This document shows, piece after piece, positions 33,265 to 44,273 of a DNA stretch of 64,000 nucleotides (the first letter of the stretch is position 1; every line of letters starts with the position of its first letter). Where the stretch lies: assembly GCA_024195585.1 (NCBI GenBank), contig SWBL01000241.1, positions 1 to 64,000 on the forward strand, read 5' to 3'. The DNA is from Aureobasidium sp. EXF-3400 (taxonomy: Eukaryota; Ascomycota; Dothideomycetes; Dothideales; Saccotheciaceae). A program made the position numbers and the translations under genes. The notes beneath the pieces are model-generated. The model saw nothing but the letters and a program-made list of their open reading frames with translations. It searched no databases and had not been told where the DNA came from.

Positions 33265-35634
33265 CTACTTCAACTCGCAGGAATGCGGTCCCGGGCCCTT
33301 GAACTCAACAAGCCGACCATCAGGAAACAAGACAACACCTTCTCTCTCTTCAGCATTTGAAGTCTGAGATCCATTGCTTCCATCATGCTCTTCGTCTTGA
33401 TCATCGTTGTTCTCTTCGGTAACACTTCGGACCTCGACACATCCCTGCACCATGCCATCTCGCCATCTGAAACTCACACTCCAACCACCTCGACAACTGA
33501 TGCCCTTGACCTCACCATCACCCCACTCTTTTGGCCAGCAAGGTAGGATTCTCAAAACTCTCTGTCCATGTCCAGTGAGCTCGCAACTTTGCACCAAACA
33601 CTCGACCACTGCCGCTGCAGCGCCAAAATTGCCATCGATCTGAAATGGTGGGTGGGAGGAAAAGAGATTCGTTAAAGTAGAGGTATCAAGCAGGGCATCA
33701 AAGGACTCAGCTACCTTGTCTGGCATGCGAAGGCGACTGAATATGCAGAGTAAGTGTGCACGACTCCATCCTGTGTGACCGCCTCCATTGGCTAGCCTGA
33801 TCTCGAGTGATCGTAGTACTGCGCGAGAAAGCGGAGGTGAAGCGTCCATATCGATACAGTTGAATGGATAAACACCAAGGAGGTGCGATACATGACGGTG
33901 ACCAGGTTCGGCATCGGCGTGATTAGCGATGCCCCATTCTTGCAGGCGGCCTGTCTTTTTGCATATGGAAGGTGGAGGAAGCGCAAGCATTGCCTTACCC
34001 ACTTCACGTAGGAGATGAGGTCTGAGCTGCAAGGTCTTGCAAGCATTGAGGTAATCTTCGAAAAGCGACGAGATTATTGTTAGATCTGCTGTGCTGCCTC
34101 GGCAGAATACTCCTTTCTCTCCATTGTGTTCGTCAAGAAAAGTGTTTTCTGGCGATAAACTGGGATTCGTAACTCTATACTCTTTGCCATCTGGAAAAGT
34201 TTCAGAGATGAGCCAATCCAGGCAAAATTCGACCGCTCCTTCGAGGACAGGAAAATTCTTTCGTAAGGTCGAGAGACAGGATGTGAAGAGATAATGTTCC
34301 CAGATAAAAGAAGACAACCATGCACCTCCCAGAGGCCAAAGCGTGGCAGGCATCCAGCGTTCGCAAGGTGAGCAATCAGCCCAAAGATCCGTGTTGTTAT
34401 GGCAGCACCAGCCTCTTGCACCATACATCTCTTTTGCGACTCTGCCGCCGTTCTCTCGAAGAGCAAGTCGATGGAGAAGAGAGAACAAGGGCTCCATACA
34501 TGGTGCTAGAGAAAAGGGAAGGCAGCCCCAGTAGTTCATCTGTAGGTTGATGTTGAGGGTAAACTTTGATCCCCAAGCTGGATGGAAAGAAGCATTCCAG
34601 ATGCCTTGGAGATTTGCTGGAAGATCTAGTGTTTGGTTTTTGCCATTACTTGGTCGACTGCTAGATAGAAGAAGATAACGCGAGTAGTTGGTATACAGAG
34701 CTACCAAGGCTGGGGTTGCGCCCTTTCCAATCCTTTGATCCGTAGAAAGTGCATCCTCAGGCGAGGTCGGAGCCAAAGTGAGTAGCATCTGACGATAGAG
34801 TGATTGGTGGTGTTGAGTATGGCATTCCCAGATTTTTGCAGCACCGCGTTCAAGCGCGGCAGAAACGTCACCGACTGCAAGAGTTTGGAAGTCGTGATGA
34901 CGAAAGCTCGTTCTTGCAGAAATTACCACAAGTGCTTCTTTGGCAACAACGACCAGTGAGCCACCTTCAGCTTCCACAGTGCCTTCCTCGTCTGCTGTGA
35001 CGCCAAGAACACAACACGCTCTAATACTTCGATGACCTCCCGGTGTTGCGAGCATTGTGACACAGTTCCCTGTCGTTTCCAGAGAGTCCAGATATCCATG
35101 GCTTTCGTACTCAATTTCGCTCTCTCTTGTTAACCTGATTACAAATTCCAGTTTTCTGCTACTTTGAATTCGCATACAGATGACCTGGTCAACAACACTC
35201 GCCAGCATCTCTGTATTGACTGTAGCACCATCATAGCTGTATTCCGTTTTGTGCGTAGCAGTATCCAAATCGAGCTCTCTGCGATAATCCGTCACTTTGT
35301 CAGCTTCATGGCCGAATTCAACTTTGACAGTTCCCAGTGGCTCAAAATGTCTCTGACCACTCGGTGAGCCACAAAAAGCTCGATTGACAAGTTTCTCAGC
35401 TTGAGCATGATGGCCTTCTCTCACAAGCTCTCTTAATTTTGGAATATGCTTCAGGGCATCTTGTGGGACTCGGTTTTGTGGTCCTCCATACCACACTGAA
35501 TCCTCGTTGAGGCAGAGTAGTTCGGTGCCAGTACGACCATGTACCATGCAACCCAATCTACCATTTCCGACGGGTAGAGCTTGGTTCCATTCGCTAGCCG
35601 GTTTGTCGTACCAGAGTTTAGATGATTCTGTCAT
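33265..35634 (-). CDS. Alpha-L-fucosidase, glycoside hydrolase family 95
   Basis: Single exon, 789 residues from MTESSKLWYDKPASEW; the frame is open to 35715, but the family starts here. GH95 enzymes invert and remove alpha-1,2-linked L-fucose from xyloglucan oligosaccharides and similar glycans. Family landmarks in order: ALPVGNGRLGCMVHG, LNEDSVWYGGPQNR, LPANLQGIWNASFHPAWGSK then LNINLQMNYWG, HNNTDLWADCSPC, SLSPENTF, HRHVSHLLGVYP and QIDGNFGAAAAVVECL. No signal peptide is seen, so the enzyme probably acts inside the cell on imported oligosaccharides. It is divergent from an MFS sugar porter 730 bp away. The tail contains an acidic insertion (NNDDQDEEHDGSN). Confidence 0.93.
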   Translation of the reverse strand: MTESSKLWYDKPASEWNQALPVGNGRLGCMVHGRTGTELLCLNEDSVWYGGPQNRVPQDALKHIPKLRELVREGHHAQAEKLVNRAFCGSPSGQRHFEPLGTVKVEFGHEADKVTDYRRELDLDTATHKTEYSYDGATVNTEMLASVVDQVICMRIQSSRKLEFVIRLTRESEIEYESHGYLDSLETTGNCVTMLATPGGHRSIRACCVLGVTADEEGTVEAEGGSLVVVAKEALVVISARTSFRHHDFQTLAVGDVSAALERGAAKIWECHTQHHQSLYRQMLLTLAPTSPEDALSTDQRIGKGATPALVALYTNYSRYLLLSSSRPSNGKNQTLDLPANLQGIWNASFHPAWGSKFTLNINLQMNYWGCLPFSLAPCMEPLFSLLHRLALRENGGRVAKEMYGARGWCCHNNTDLWADCSPCERWMPATLWPLGGAWLSSFIWEHYLFTSCLSTLRKNFPVLEGAVEFCLDWLISETFPDGKEYRVTNPSLSPENTFLDEHNGEKGVFCRGSTADLTIISSLFEDYLNACKTLQLRPHLLREVGKAMLALPPPSICKKTGRLQEWGIANHADAEPGHRHVSHLLGVYPFNCIDMDASPPLSRAVLRSLEIRLANGGGHTGWSRAHLLCIFSRLRMPDKVAESFDALLDTSTLTNLFSSHPPFQIDGNFGAAAAVVECLVQSCELTGHGQRVLRILPCWPKEWGDGEVKGISCRGGWSVSFRWRDGMVQGCVEVRSVTEENNDDQDEEHDGSNGSQTSNAEEREGVVLFPDGRLVEFKGPGPHSCELK

Positions 35635-36367
35635 GGTTCCCAATCCCAGGCCGAAAACTGGCTGTTTGGGAGGAATGCTGAAGCAAGAAACATGTCTCAA
35701 TGTACATCGTTGCAAAAGCTGATTTCGCAGAAGGTGAGGGGTAAGGGGCTTGTGGACTGAGGTGGTGTGTTGTCAGTCGATCTGGCGGGGCCCCCACGAA
35801 ATCAGACTGCTGGAACGCGGGGTCAGGGTTGGTCAATCCTACGGAGAAACTCCGACTATGAAGGTGCATCGTCGGTCTTGAAAGAGATTCATCTAGTGGA
35901 CGGAAATCGAACAGAGACTAGGTCACATCGGTCAAAGAGTGTGCTGCACCTTCAATGTTCTAAGCAAAACCCTAGCCAGGTTATTCCTACAGATGTGCCA
36001 ACCAGACTGTTGATCAGCGAACAGTATATGCATACTCCGTATTCAATGCCCAATAGAATAACACTCGGGCGCAAGTATGCGCTTCCAGTGCGTGGAAAAT
36101 AGTGATGCCGTCGTGTTGTGCTGCGTTTTGCCTGTTTTGCTGCTGGTGAAGCACCAGGAAGGAACAATACACTTTCTGCTGTAGATCCTGGTCTAGCCAG
36201 AAGCAGGCTGAGTATGCTTGATACTAGCAGTGTATCTCATGACCAGAATGGTAGGGCAGAGTAAAGAACAATATCGAGGGTTGGGGTGCAGGATTGGAGT
36301 ATAGCAGAATGATAAAATCTCCCTCGAAGCCAACCCAAGCAACCTTTTTCGTGCCAGTCAAGCCATC
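35635..36367. promoter_or_regulatory. Shared divergent promoter region (fucosidase / MFS transporter)
   Basis: 733 bp with no gene, between divergently transcribed GH95 and sugar-porter genes. It is a likely site of joint control, though no specific operator is identifiable by eye. Confidence 0.5.
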
Positions 36368-38141
36368 TTGTTCTCCTTTGAGTCTGAAAACCAAAGCCAA
36401 CCTGCCGAGATGGGTATCACAGGTGACGAAGTCCATGAGCTTGAGAACACAGACGACCTCAAGCAAGCAACCGAGCATACCGAAGAACTTGTTATAGCTC
36501 GTCTCACGGAAGAAGATGTCCACAAGCTTTCCAGAGAATCTTTGACCCTCAAGTCCAGAACTGGATGGCGACTTGCTATGATTCTCTTTGTTCAAGGCTG
36601 CAACCAAGCTGGCTATGGTGTTGATTGGGCTGTCATTGGAGGTATTAATGCCCTTCCAGCTTTGCACGCCTATTTCGGTTTCGGATACAGCGGTTCTACT
36701 ATCGGTGTCATCAATGCACTCATGACCATTGGCACCGTTTGTGGTGCTCCATTCCTGGGTCTGGCGGATGTAATTGGTCGCCGTGGTGTCAACTTTGCTG
36801 GTAATGTCGTTGTCGTCTTCGCAGCACTGTTGCAGGCTTGGGCAAGGAACACCGAGATGTTCATGGCTGGACGGTGAGAACTCCACATCATGAACCGCGA
36901 GCCTGGCTGACATTCTGCACAGTTTCTTCATGGGCTTCGGTACCGCCCTTATGAGCTCTAGTCAGTACATGGCTGAGATCTCGCCGATTCATCTGCGTGG
37001 TAGATTGGTAGGCGTCTTTGGTGCGTGTTTCCAGATCGGATCTCTCGGCATGACTGGTGCCATGATCGGACTCACCACACTAGAAGGCAACTACTCCTGG
37101 CGAATCCCTTTGCTTCTCCAAGCCGGCCTTGCTCTGGTCGTCTGTGTGACTATCTACCTCTTAACTCCCGAAAGTCCTCGATACTTGGTCAATGTAGGAA
37201 AGAGAGACGCTGCAAAGCATGTTGTCGCCAAGTACCACACCACTAGCGGAAACCTCGATGAGCCTCTCGTGAATGTGGTCATTAGCCAGATTGACGAATC
37301 CCTCGAGAATGAGAAATCATTGGCCGGCGCATGGTGGGACTATCGAATCTTCTTTGCGAAGGCTGTTAGGTTCCGGATGTTGGTCTTGACTTTGTACTCC
37401 ATCTTCCAGCAGTGGAATGAAGGCGGCATCATCACCTACTACCTGACTCCAGCTTTGATTCTAGTCGGCATCAAGAAGCCTATGGAGCAACTTGGAATGT
37501 AAGTAAAGATCAGGACGCCCAGCTCAACAAATCTCCGCTAAGTTGTGGGTAACCAACTTGGATCGACAGCAATATACTTCGTCTTCACTCTGTTCGGTTC
37601 CTACATCATCGACAAGTTCCGCAGACGATCTCTCATCTTCGCCGGTCTTATCAGTATAATCATCTTGCAGACCGCAACAACGATCACGTCGTGGCAGTAT
37701 AGTGTCAACCCCACACATGCAGCGGCAGGGCTCACCATCCTTTGGGTCTATACTTTCCAAGTTTGCTCAGCCACGTTCATCGCGACTATGCACAACCTGT
37801 ATCCAGTAGAGATACTATCGCTGGCGCTCCGAGCAAGGGGTATGGGCATCTACTCTTTCATCCAGGGCGCAGCAGGTAGTGTCCAGAATTACGGCATCGC
37901 GGTTGGTATCGACAAGCTCGGATACAAGATCTGGGCTGTTTATGTCGCGTACAACACTCTGCAGCTCATTGCGTCATATTTCGTGTTCCCAGAGACCTAC
38001 GGGCTGAGTCTGGAGGAGATTGATGTTGTTTTCGAGACGCCTGGTGCCAATCCGGTGAAGATTAGTCTTGACATCCAGAAGGCCAAAAAACAACGAGCTG
38101 TGTTGGAAGAAGAGGTCGATGGGCTCGAGGGGAAACTTTGA
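36368..38141 (+). CDS. MFS sugar porter (last splice junction out of frame)
   Basis: Sugar-porter signatures: LADVIGRRG, HLRGRLVGVF, LTPESPRYLV, DKFRRRSLIFAG and FVFPETYGLSLEEID, over about 12 membrane spans. Such carriers bring sugars or oligosaccharides across the plasma membrane. Exon 1 is 36368-36873 (MGITGDE at 36412 is an alternative start) and exon 2 36923-37498; the remainder runs to 38141. The donor at 37499 (GTAAGT) leaves two bases, but the AAG acceptor at 37542 then gives an early stop. The family-like reading IVVGNQLGSTA needs exon 3 to begin at 37541, after TA. So either splicing is unusual, or one base has been gained or lost. Divergent from the GH95 fucosidase. Confidence 0.8.
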
Positions 38142-38454
38142 AGTGGAGGGAAGGTGCGCTTGGAAGATTGAGGTTGCCCGAAGTTAAGCCGTGTATATAT
38201 GCCTCTGCATAGTTGGTTCACGGACCTTCATCCTTTGCCACTTACTTCGGATCTGATGTCTCAGCGATTGTAATGTTGTCTCGTGACTATTGATCATGCA
38301 TCCATCTTCATTTAGAGCATGGGTGCAATTCCTGACCTGTGATAGAAACTATGCTGCACTCAGCACCCTGACGCCTCGCCTGCTTGAGACATAGGAATCA
38401 TTACGTCAACTTCGTGAACCATTTCCCCTTGACACTCGCTAGCCCATTACCACG
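38142..38454. other. Intergenic, no gene seen
   Basis: 3' flank of the MFS gene. Nothing recognised. Confidence 0.5.
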
Positions 38455-40005
38455 ATGATAGCTCTACCTCCGGAATTGATATTGAGGGTCATCGACATCG
38501 TATTACGGCCAGATCCAGATGATGAAGGGTCATCAAAACCAAGACACGCATCTCTAACACTTGTTTCGAAATAATGGCGAGTCATCGTCGAGAGTCGGGT
38601 ATTCAGTTCTTTACAGGTGCAGAGCACGGAACTGGACACTTTCTCTCAAGTATACGGAGGTCGACTAGGTACACAAAGGCGTCCGTATCTTTCTCAAGTC
38701 ATCCTGAGCTGGATGCCAGCTGGCCATTCCAAAAAGACATGGCGAACTCGCTCCCAGGCCGAACGGGCTGCTGAAAAACAACATAACATGAGAGATTCTC
38801 TGCAGCAATAAGGAATGTGTTTACCATTCTCGCCTCCTGGCCCTATGACGCCATGAAAGATCGACCCATCACTTTGGACATATATCACAAAGAACCTTTA
38901 CCATAAGACGTAAGGCTTCTGGCTCCAGATATGATTCCTAAGGTTGAACGCATTGCTAGCTTCAGATCGGATGACCAGATGGTCAGGATAGGAAGTCTAC
39001 CTCTGATCGCTTCCAGGCTTCCAAGACTGCAGACATGCCATTGGGAGTACTACAATGGTAACAAGCTCTTAAACTCAATTCGAGTACGGCGGGACCGTTA
39101 TGGTACGCGACAAATGACCGAGTTTATACACGTCTTAGTTGCTGACCATTAAAATAGAACTTGCGAGGCATTTGTTCATGCTTGCTCACTCTCCTGAACG
39201 TCAGGCGCATTTCAGCATCCGCCCAGATACCCCTGACAACGAGGATCCCGAGACCCCGAGTTCTCTGCTTCCTGGTCACACAATCGATCACTTGAGCCAA
39301 TCTCTGCACATCTTCTCTCAGCTCGAAAAATTGTCTGTTCTCGACATTCACGAAGTGATAATATCCCCTACACTGTTCTGGCCGTCCGAGATTGGGACCT
39401 CGTTGCCTTACTGGCCAAATCTTACCATCCTGCGAGTATCAGTGAACTGGATGGCAGCTGACGGCGGCTGGTGTTTCGAGCAGAATCCTCATGTCACACC
39501 AGACAGTGACGACGATAGATCCTCGATCAACTCTAACTTTGAGAGCATGCCACCAACGCCTGAGCGACTCTATGCCGAAGAAGAAGCTCTCGCTAGAACT
39601 ACAGATTTCTCTGACGATTCTGTATTGGACCCTACCGAATCCGAGTCCGAAAGTCAACATGGAGCCATTTACGATACCACACACCGGTTTCGCGCCTGGC
39701 CATCTCCGAAGCTGGAAACGTTGCTGCACTCCATGGCCAAAGCAGTGTCCCAAATGCCGGCCTTGAAGTTCTTCGCCGCTGGCTCTTAAATGCCATTTCC
39801 TCACTCCATCGACTTTGAGTTTTTCTACCTGAAGCCTGGAGAAAAGCAAGATCTAGGTGAGCCCGAATATGGGACAAGATTCGATAAGAACGATATCACC
39901 AAAGCAAGGCTGTTCTGGCGAGTTCCGAGATTCTGGCGTATGAGCGAAAGTGTAGAGAAGCTCTGGAAAGACACTTTAGGCAAAGAGGGGATCATCGAAT
40001 ACTAA
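38455..40005 (+). pseudogene. F-box-like gene, broken by stops and a frameshift
   Basis: The start reads MIALPPELILRIVDIVLRPD, an F-box-like opening, and continues to LTLVSK, where TAA (38572-38574) interrupts before WRVIVESRVFSSLQVQSTEL. Near 38790-38810 the protein-like frame shifts by one (to VFTILASWPYDAMKDRPITL), TAA at 38904-38906 interrupts again, and TAA at 39787-39789 separates FFAAGS from MPFPHSIDFEFFYLKPGE, which runs to 40005. A normal intron (donor GTACGC, acceptor AATAG, about 39104-39160) is still intact. The typical fungal F-box segments occur in the right order, so this is a recently decayed gene. Every stop is a TAA that CAA would give by one C-to-T change. Confidence 0.8.
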
Positions 40006-40781
40006 GAATGGGTGCTAGGCAAAGCGCACAGCGAGGTCTACAGGGAGTAAAACAAACTTCAGACTGATTATGGGTGATAAGATGATCGTATCAGGAGGGG
40101 GAACTGAAAAGTCGCAGATATATCACGTGCCTCGACGATTCCCTTCCTCTCTCCTACCCACTTGCATCTATCTGCTCCATTTCCTGCCTGATGAGAAATA
40201 TGCGCAATGATACCTACAGGGAGTCTGAACCTTCAGATTGAGAGATTGAGGGATGTGCGATAATCAACGATAAAGGACGGTGAGAGAAGAATCAAATGGC
40301 CCCATTATATTTTACATCAGTCCAGCCTTTCCTTCAATATCCATTCTGCCCGCTACGCGCCTGCTCCTATCTGTTCCGTCCTCTTCCAGGAATCATTCAC
40401 GCGGAGCACGAACCAGCCTTGGCGGGTTCGCAACCGCCCGCGAATCCTTTGGATACCTGACACTTGGTCTTACATGATGGACTGCATGATTAGCAACTCA
40501 TTATGAGGGGCGCATGTGCTCATCGAACCAGGCGATAATTCTTGCGTACTTTCCATACTGGTGTGACCCAAAATTCGCAGCATTTTTGCGCTAGCGAAGC
40601 TGATTTTCCTGTGCATTTCGTTTTCTACTCGCTACAAGAGATTGATGACGAGCATCGGACGCTGTGAACAGGTATACTGTGGACAAAGCTTGGAATTATT
40701 AGATAAATATGTACAGGCCGCGCGCTAAGTCAAGTTATCGTTTCGAGAATCGTAGTCAGAAATCATAAGTCGTATTTTGAA
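40006..40781. other. Intergenic, no gene seen
   Basis: Between the broken F-box gene and the 3' end of the R-SNARE gene. Nothing recognised. Confidence 0.5.
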
Positions 40782-41562
40782 TTAGTGGTGAATGCATCGC
40801 GACCAACCTGTGGTGAGTTAGCGCAACTGTAGCAAGGAAAACGAACGGTCGATTGTACACACCAGGCAAACCGCATCCAAAGCCAACCAGCAAGTAAACC
40901 AGGAAGATGATGACAAGGATAAGCAAAGCCATCAACTTGACATTCTTCCACCACATCCTTCGCTTAAGACCTCTGCTTCGGACACGGAAGTCGTGAGCAG
41001 AGCCGCCCAGACGGTCCGTCTTATCAACCAACAAGTCGATTCTCTCGCCTCTTTCCAGAACCTGTTCAATGTTCTTGCTCATGATATCTCTGACATTGTC
41101 GATCTCGGCTTGGACGTTCTTGAAAGCGTCGTCCTGGCCAGCTTTTGTAGTTCCGTACTCGACCATCAGCTTCTTGAGATCCGAGTTGAAACTGGCGGCA
41201 CCGTATGAAGGCAGGGAGGCGAAGTCGGCATTGGGATGTTGGTTCAGGAAGCGCTTCTTGATCTCGACGAGGTAGCCAAAGGGAATGCGACGTCCCAGGT
41301 CTTGCTTGGCGATGACGAGGTAGGTGAGACCGGGAGCGTTGGCGTCAGAAGCTGGAGCAGCGTCTGCGATGTAGTGGATGTGGTTTGCGCCATGGGTGTA
41401 GGTCAATTTCTGGGCGGACGAGTGGTCGATCTTGGGAAGAATCAGAGATGCTAGAGAGGAGGTGGCCGAGGCGGCGGAAGTGGTGTGTTCGGTGAGGATA
41501 GTATTGTGGTAGGCGATACACGAGTAAAGCAAAGGCGTCGCTGTGCTACTTGAGGATGTCAT
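40782..41562 (-). CDS. VAMP7-type longin R-SNARE
   Basis: Exons 41562-40863 and 40807-40782 give 241 residues. An N-terminal longin domain (about 8-135; LLYSCIAYHNTIL, FGYLVEIKKRFL) is followed by an R-SNARE helix (about 148-200; NVRDIMSKNIEQVLERGERI) with the zero-layer Arg at 171, then a C-terminal anchor (LMALLILVIIFLVYLLVGFG). This is the layout of VAMP7, which works in vacuolar and endosomal fusion in filamentous fungi, where it largely takes the place of yeast Nyv1. The last 9 residues come from a 26-bp exon; without splicing the tail would read on into unrelated sequence. Confidence 0.9.
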
Positions 41563-41732
41563 GTTGATTGTGTGATTATCTGGTCAGGTCAAGAAGAGAG
41601 AAGGTCATCGAGAGCGACTTCGATTGGCAAACACGGCCTGAGCCTGGAACGCCTGTTGCATCATCCCGTCCCCATCGACAGTCACGTGCACGTCGCTCTC
41701 CCCACAATTCCATATCGCCCTCCGACTTTTGC

Positions 41733-42260
41733 TCATCTGCGTACCCGACCCTCGTCCTCGATGTCAAGCTCAATATCGTACTTGACTCGCCAGGGTATTT
41801 CCATAGGATAGCTGACTCGAGTGAACCAACAGTACGTTCGTTGCGCTTGCGGACCTTCTTCCACCCAATATTTTACTCCCGTCCACTTTTCTCCTGGCAA
41901 GAGTTGCATGTCAGGTACCTTTCCACCATCGTCTACCCACACTGTTTGACGCAGTACCTCCACCACTCTTGTGTTGCTGGCTGGCATTTGACGTCTGGGG
42001 GCAGCCGCTCGTCGTTCCTCCGCCTCGCGTTGCTCAGCTATGAATTTCTTGAGTTTCTTGATTTCGGGATTGTCCGCGAATTCGGGATCGTCCGCGTCTT
42101 GAGAGCCTTGTTCGTTAGACGTCTTATTGTCGTTGTTGTTGCTGCTGCTGTTGTTGTTTGGATCTTTCTGATCCTGACGTGCTTGAGACTCTTCGTTGCC
42201 ATTGCTTTGGGCGGGCTGTTGTTGGTCCATGTTGCGTCCGGCTTCTTTTTCCCCGGTCAT
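41733..42260 (-). CDS. Uncharacterised fungal protein with Asn/Gln-rich leader
   Basis: 175 residues from MTGEKEAGRNMDQ. The first 60 are Gln/Asn/Ser-rich, encoded partly by trinucleotide runs near 42124-42160. A charged helix (IKKLKKFIAEQREAEERRAA) follows, then a compact C-terminal part rich in Trp, Tyr and Val (VLRQTVWVDDGGKVPDMQLL and GVKYWVEEGPQAQRTYCWFT) that looks folded and perhaps beta-rich. The frame is open to 42419, but a TATATAAA motif at 42304-42311 favours the downstream start; MDQQQPAQ is also possible. I recognise no family and no membrane segment. Confidence 0.55.
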   Translation of the reverse strand: MTGEKEAGRNMDQQQPAQSNGNEESQARQDQKDPNNNSSSNNNDNKTSNEQGSQDADDPEFADNPEIKKLKKFIAEQREAEERRAAAPRRQMPASNTRVVEVLRQTVWVDDGGKVPDMQLLPGEKWTGVKYWVEEGPQAQRTYCWFTRVSYPMEIPWRVKYDIELDIEDEGRVRR

Positions 42261-42303
42261 TCTGAGTGTTGTAGGAATAACAGAATTCGAGTTCCATGCA
42301 GGC

Positions 42304-42311
42304 TTTATATA
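42304..42311 (-). promoter_or_regulatory. TATA-like element of the Asn/Gln-leader gene
   Basis: TATATAAA on the minus strand, 44-51 nt before the ATG at 42260. Confidence 0.4.
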
Positions 42312-42548
42312 TTTGTTGCTTTGCCACTCTGACTCACATATTCCTAGGTAGACACTTGACTTGGCACCATCTCGCAAGCGGCTTAGGACTTTATGAGAGC
42401 ACAGCGGGAGTTTGAGCATATTATCTCAGTGCATTTCGGTCAGTAACGGGATACTTGAACACAAATGAGATTATCCCCAGCAGCTTCGGACAATCTCTGA
42501 GCGACCTTAGAGCCTCTAACATATCATTCATACCCCTATCTCGACCTC

Positions 42549-43240
42549 TCACTTTGGCTCCGAGTCCACGATTTGCATGCCTGTCAAGATGCCATTCCAT
42601 TCCTCCACTCGAACAGCATCTTGATACAATCTTGGAAAAGTCCACTCTGGAACACTCCAGAAGAAGAACCCCGCCGTCCAGATATAGCCAAAGAACCACC
42701 CGAACCAGCTAGCCTCAATCTCCTTCAATCCTCTGGCCCAGCCGACTCTCTGAGCACATAATCTCAGTAACCATAATACTTGAGTTTCCATGAAACACGC
42801 CACGAAATTCAGCATGAACCAGAAAACGTCCAGGTGCCCATCCTTTCTGCCATTTTGATATGATACGACCGCGTGCAAAATCCCAGAGATTGCAAGGATT
42901 GTGAACGGTAAAACCACTTTAACACTTTGGTGCCCCTCTTGAGTCCGAGCATACTGGCAAGCAGGGTAGAAACATTGGTGTACGGTCTCAAAGCAAGTCG
43001 GGTCTACAATTTCGACCAGAAGTTGCGTATTCCGCAAGCCTCCGTCAGCGATCCAAACACTGCAGGCCAGTCTTCTGGCTGACCCCTGCAAACCAAAACT
43101 CCAAAGCAGGACAGCATTGCATTTGCCGTCTCGTAGAACGCGCCTGTTTCCCAGACGTTCAACTGTCTTTTGTGCTTGCAGTCTTGCGAATCCGAATTCA
43201 TCGATTGTCGTTGTAACACGCTATGCCTTCTGTTGCACAC
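42549..43240 (-). pseudogene. Wax-synthase-like (MBOAT) gene remnant
   Basis: The C-terminal half of a fungal wax-synthase-domain acyltransferase. QPEDWPAVFGSLTEACGIRN then FWSKL is the family's central motif. An in-frame TAG (43004-43006) interrupts it before TRLALRPYTNVSTLLASMLG. Around 42915-42945 the reading frame changes, and the membrane-rich tail continues in another frame (LPFTILAISGILHAVVSYQN, ETQVLWLLRLCAQRVGWARG and FFFWSVPEWTFPRLYQDAVR). The family's N-terminal membrane part is not recognisable upstream. TAG can come from TGG by one G-to-A change, and Trp fits that spot. At least one stop, one frameshift and a lost 5' half make this non-functional. Confidence 0.65.
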
Positions 43241-44273
43241 GAATCTCTGAACAACTTGTTGCTATAAATGGTGTCAAGATGGACATCCATTGTTGCAACT
43301 ATCCGCATCGATCAAGTTTACGCAGAGCCAGCTTGTGAAGCCGCTTTATGGTACGTTTGCGTTGACCTTATGCATACATCAGATGAAAGCTCCAGCAAAA
43401 TCATCGAATCCAGCTGGATAACCAACGGCTGCTTCTCCCGAGATTGTGGTTGATACAGACATAGAACTCCAAGGAAGATTGATTGATACATCTCCACACG
43501 GATTTGCGGGTGCAAGATGGAGAGTGTGACCTGAAGGATTTCTGCTGCTTGATTATATTATGTACAGCATACTTTGTGGAGGATCGCTGGCGCGAAGGAT
43601 TTGACCATAATCACAACAGCCATCTCTACAAAAATAGCGTGTACCAGGATTTAAACCGCGAGACTGGAAACTGCTCGTGAAAGTTTGCAGGTGGCACATT
43701 CTGCTGTCTAATTCAGACGGCGTGGTGGCACTCTCAGGATTGATCTTGTTCAAGACTGCAAGAAAGAAGAACAAAAGAGCCGCGATTTTGTTACGGCTTG
43801 CGCTCACCCTTTGCTTGCTAGACTTAACTAACAGCAGAATTGATGCAACTTGTCCTGTTCAGGCCCATGAGATGTGTTTCGGCCGACGAACAGAAGTCTG
43901 AGCGTTTTAAGCTCGATACGTCATCGGCTTTAACGATAAGGGCTTCTTATCATCATGATCTGGAGCTATAGACAGCTCTTAACTCCGTTCTGAGCATCAT
44001 GACCTTCCTTTAGAAGATAGTTCGTAATGAACAAGAGCCTCGGTGACATACTCCGCTACGTTCCGTAGCTAAAAGAGCGGTCATACCATATCTCCGGCCA
44101 GAAGCTCTAGATTTATCGTCCGATGAGATCACTAGATCAAAGCTGTTGGGCTGGGGAAGCTGCGGAAGCATAAGAGAAGGGGAAGGTGCTACCCCTTTGC
44201 TCGACTGAATTTCTTTTTGTCCACCTCATCGAACCCAATTGCATCCAACACATACACCAAATTCATCGCAACA
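43241..44273. other. Intergenic: upstream region of the alcohol dehydrogenase
   Basis: No gene seen. The last 100 bp before the ADH start are pyrimidine- and CA-rich, as in many highly expressed fungal genes. Confidence 0.5.

Noticed and set aside
43614..43700. T-arm-like GGTTTAAATCC on the minus strand
   Set aside because: No matching A box or cloverleaf could be drawn around it.
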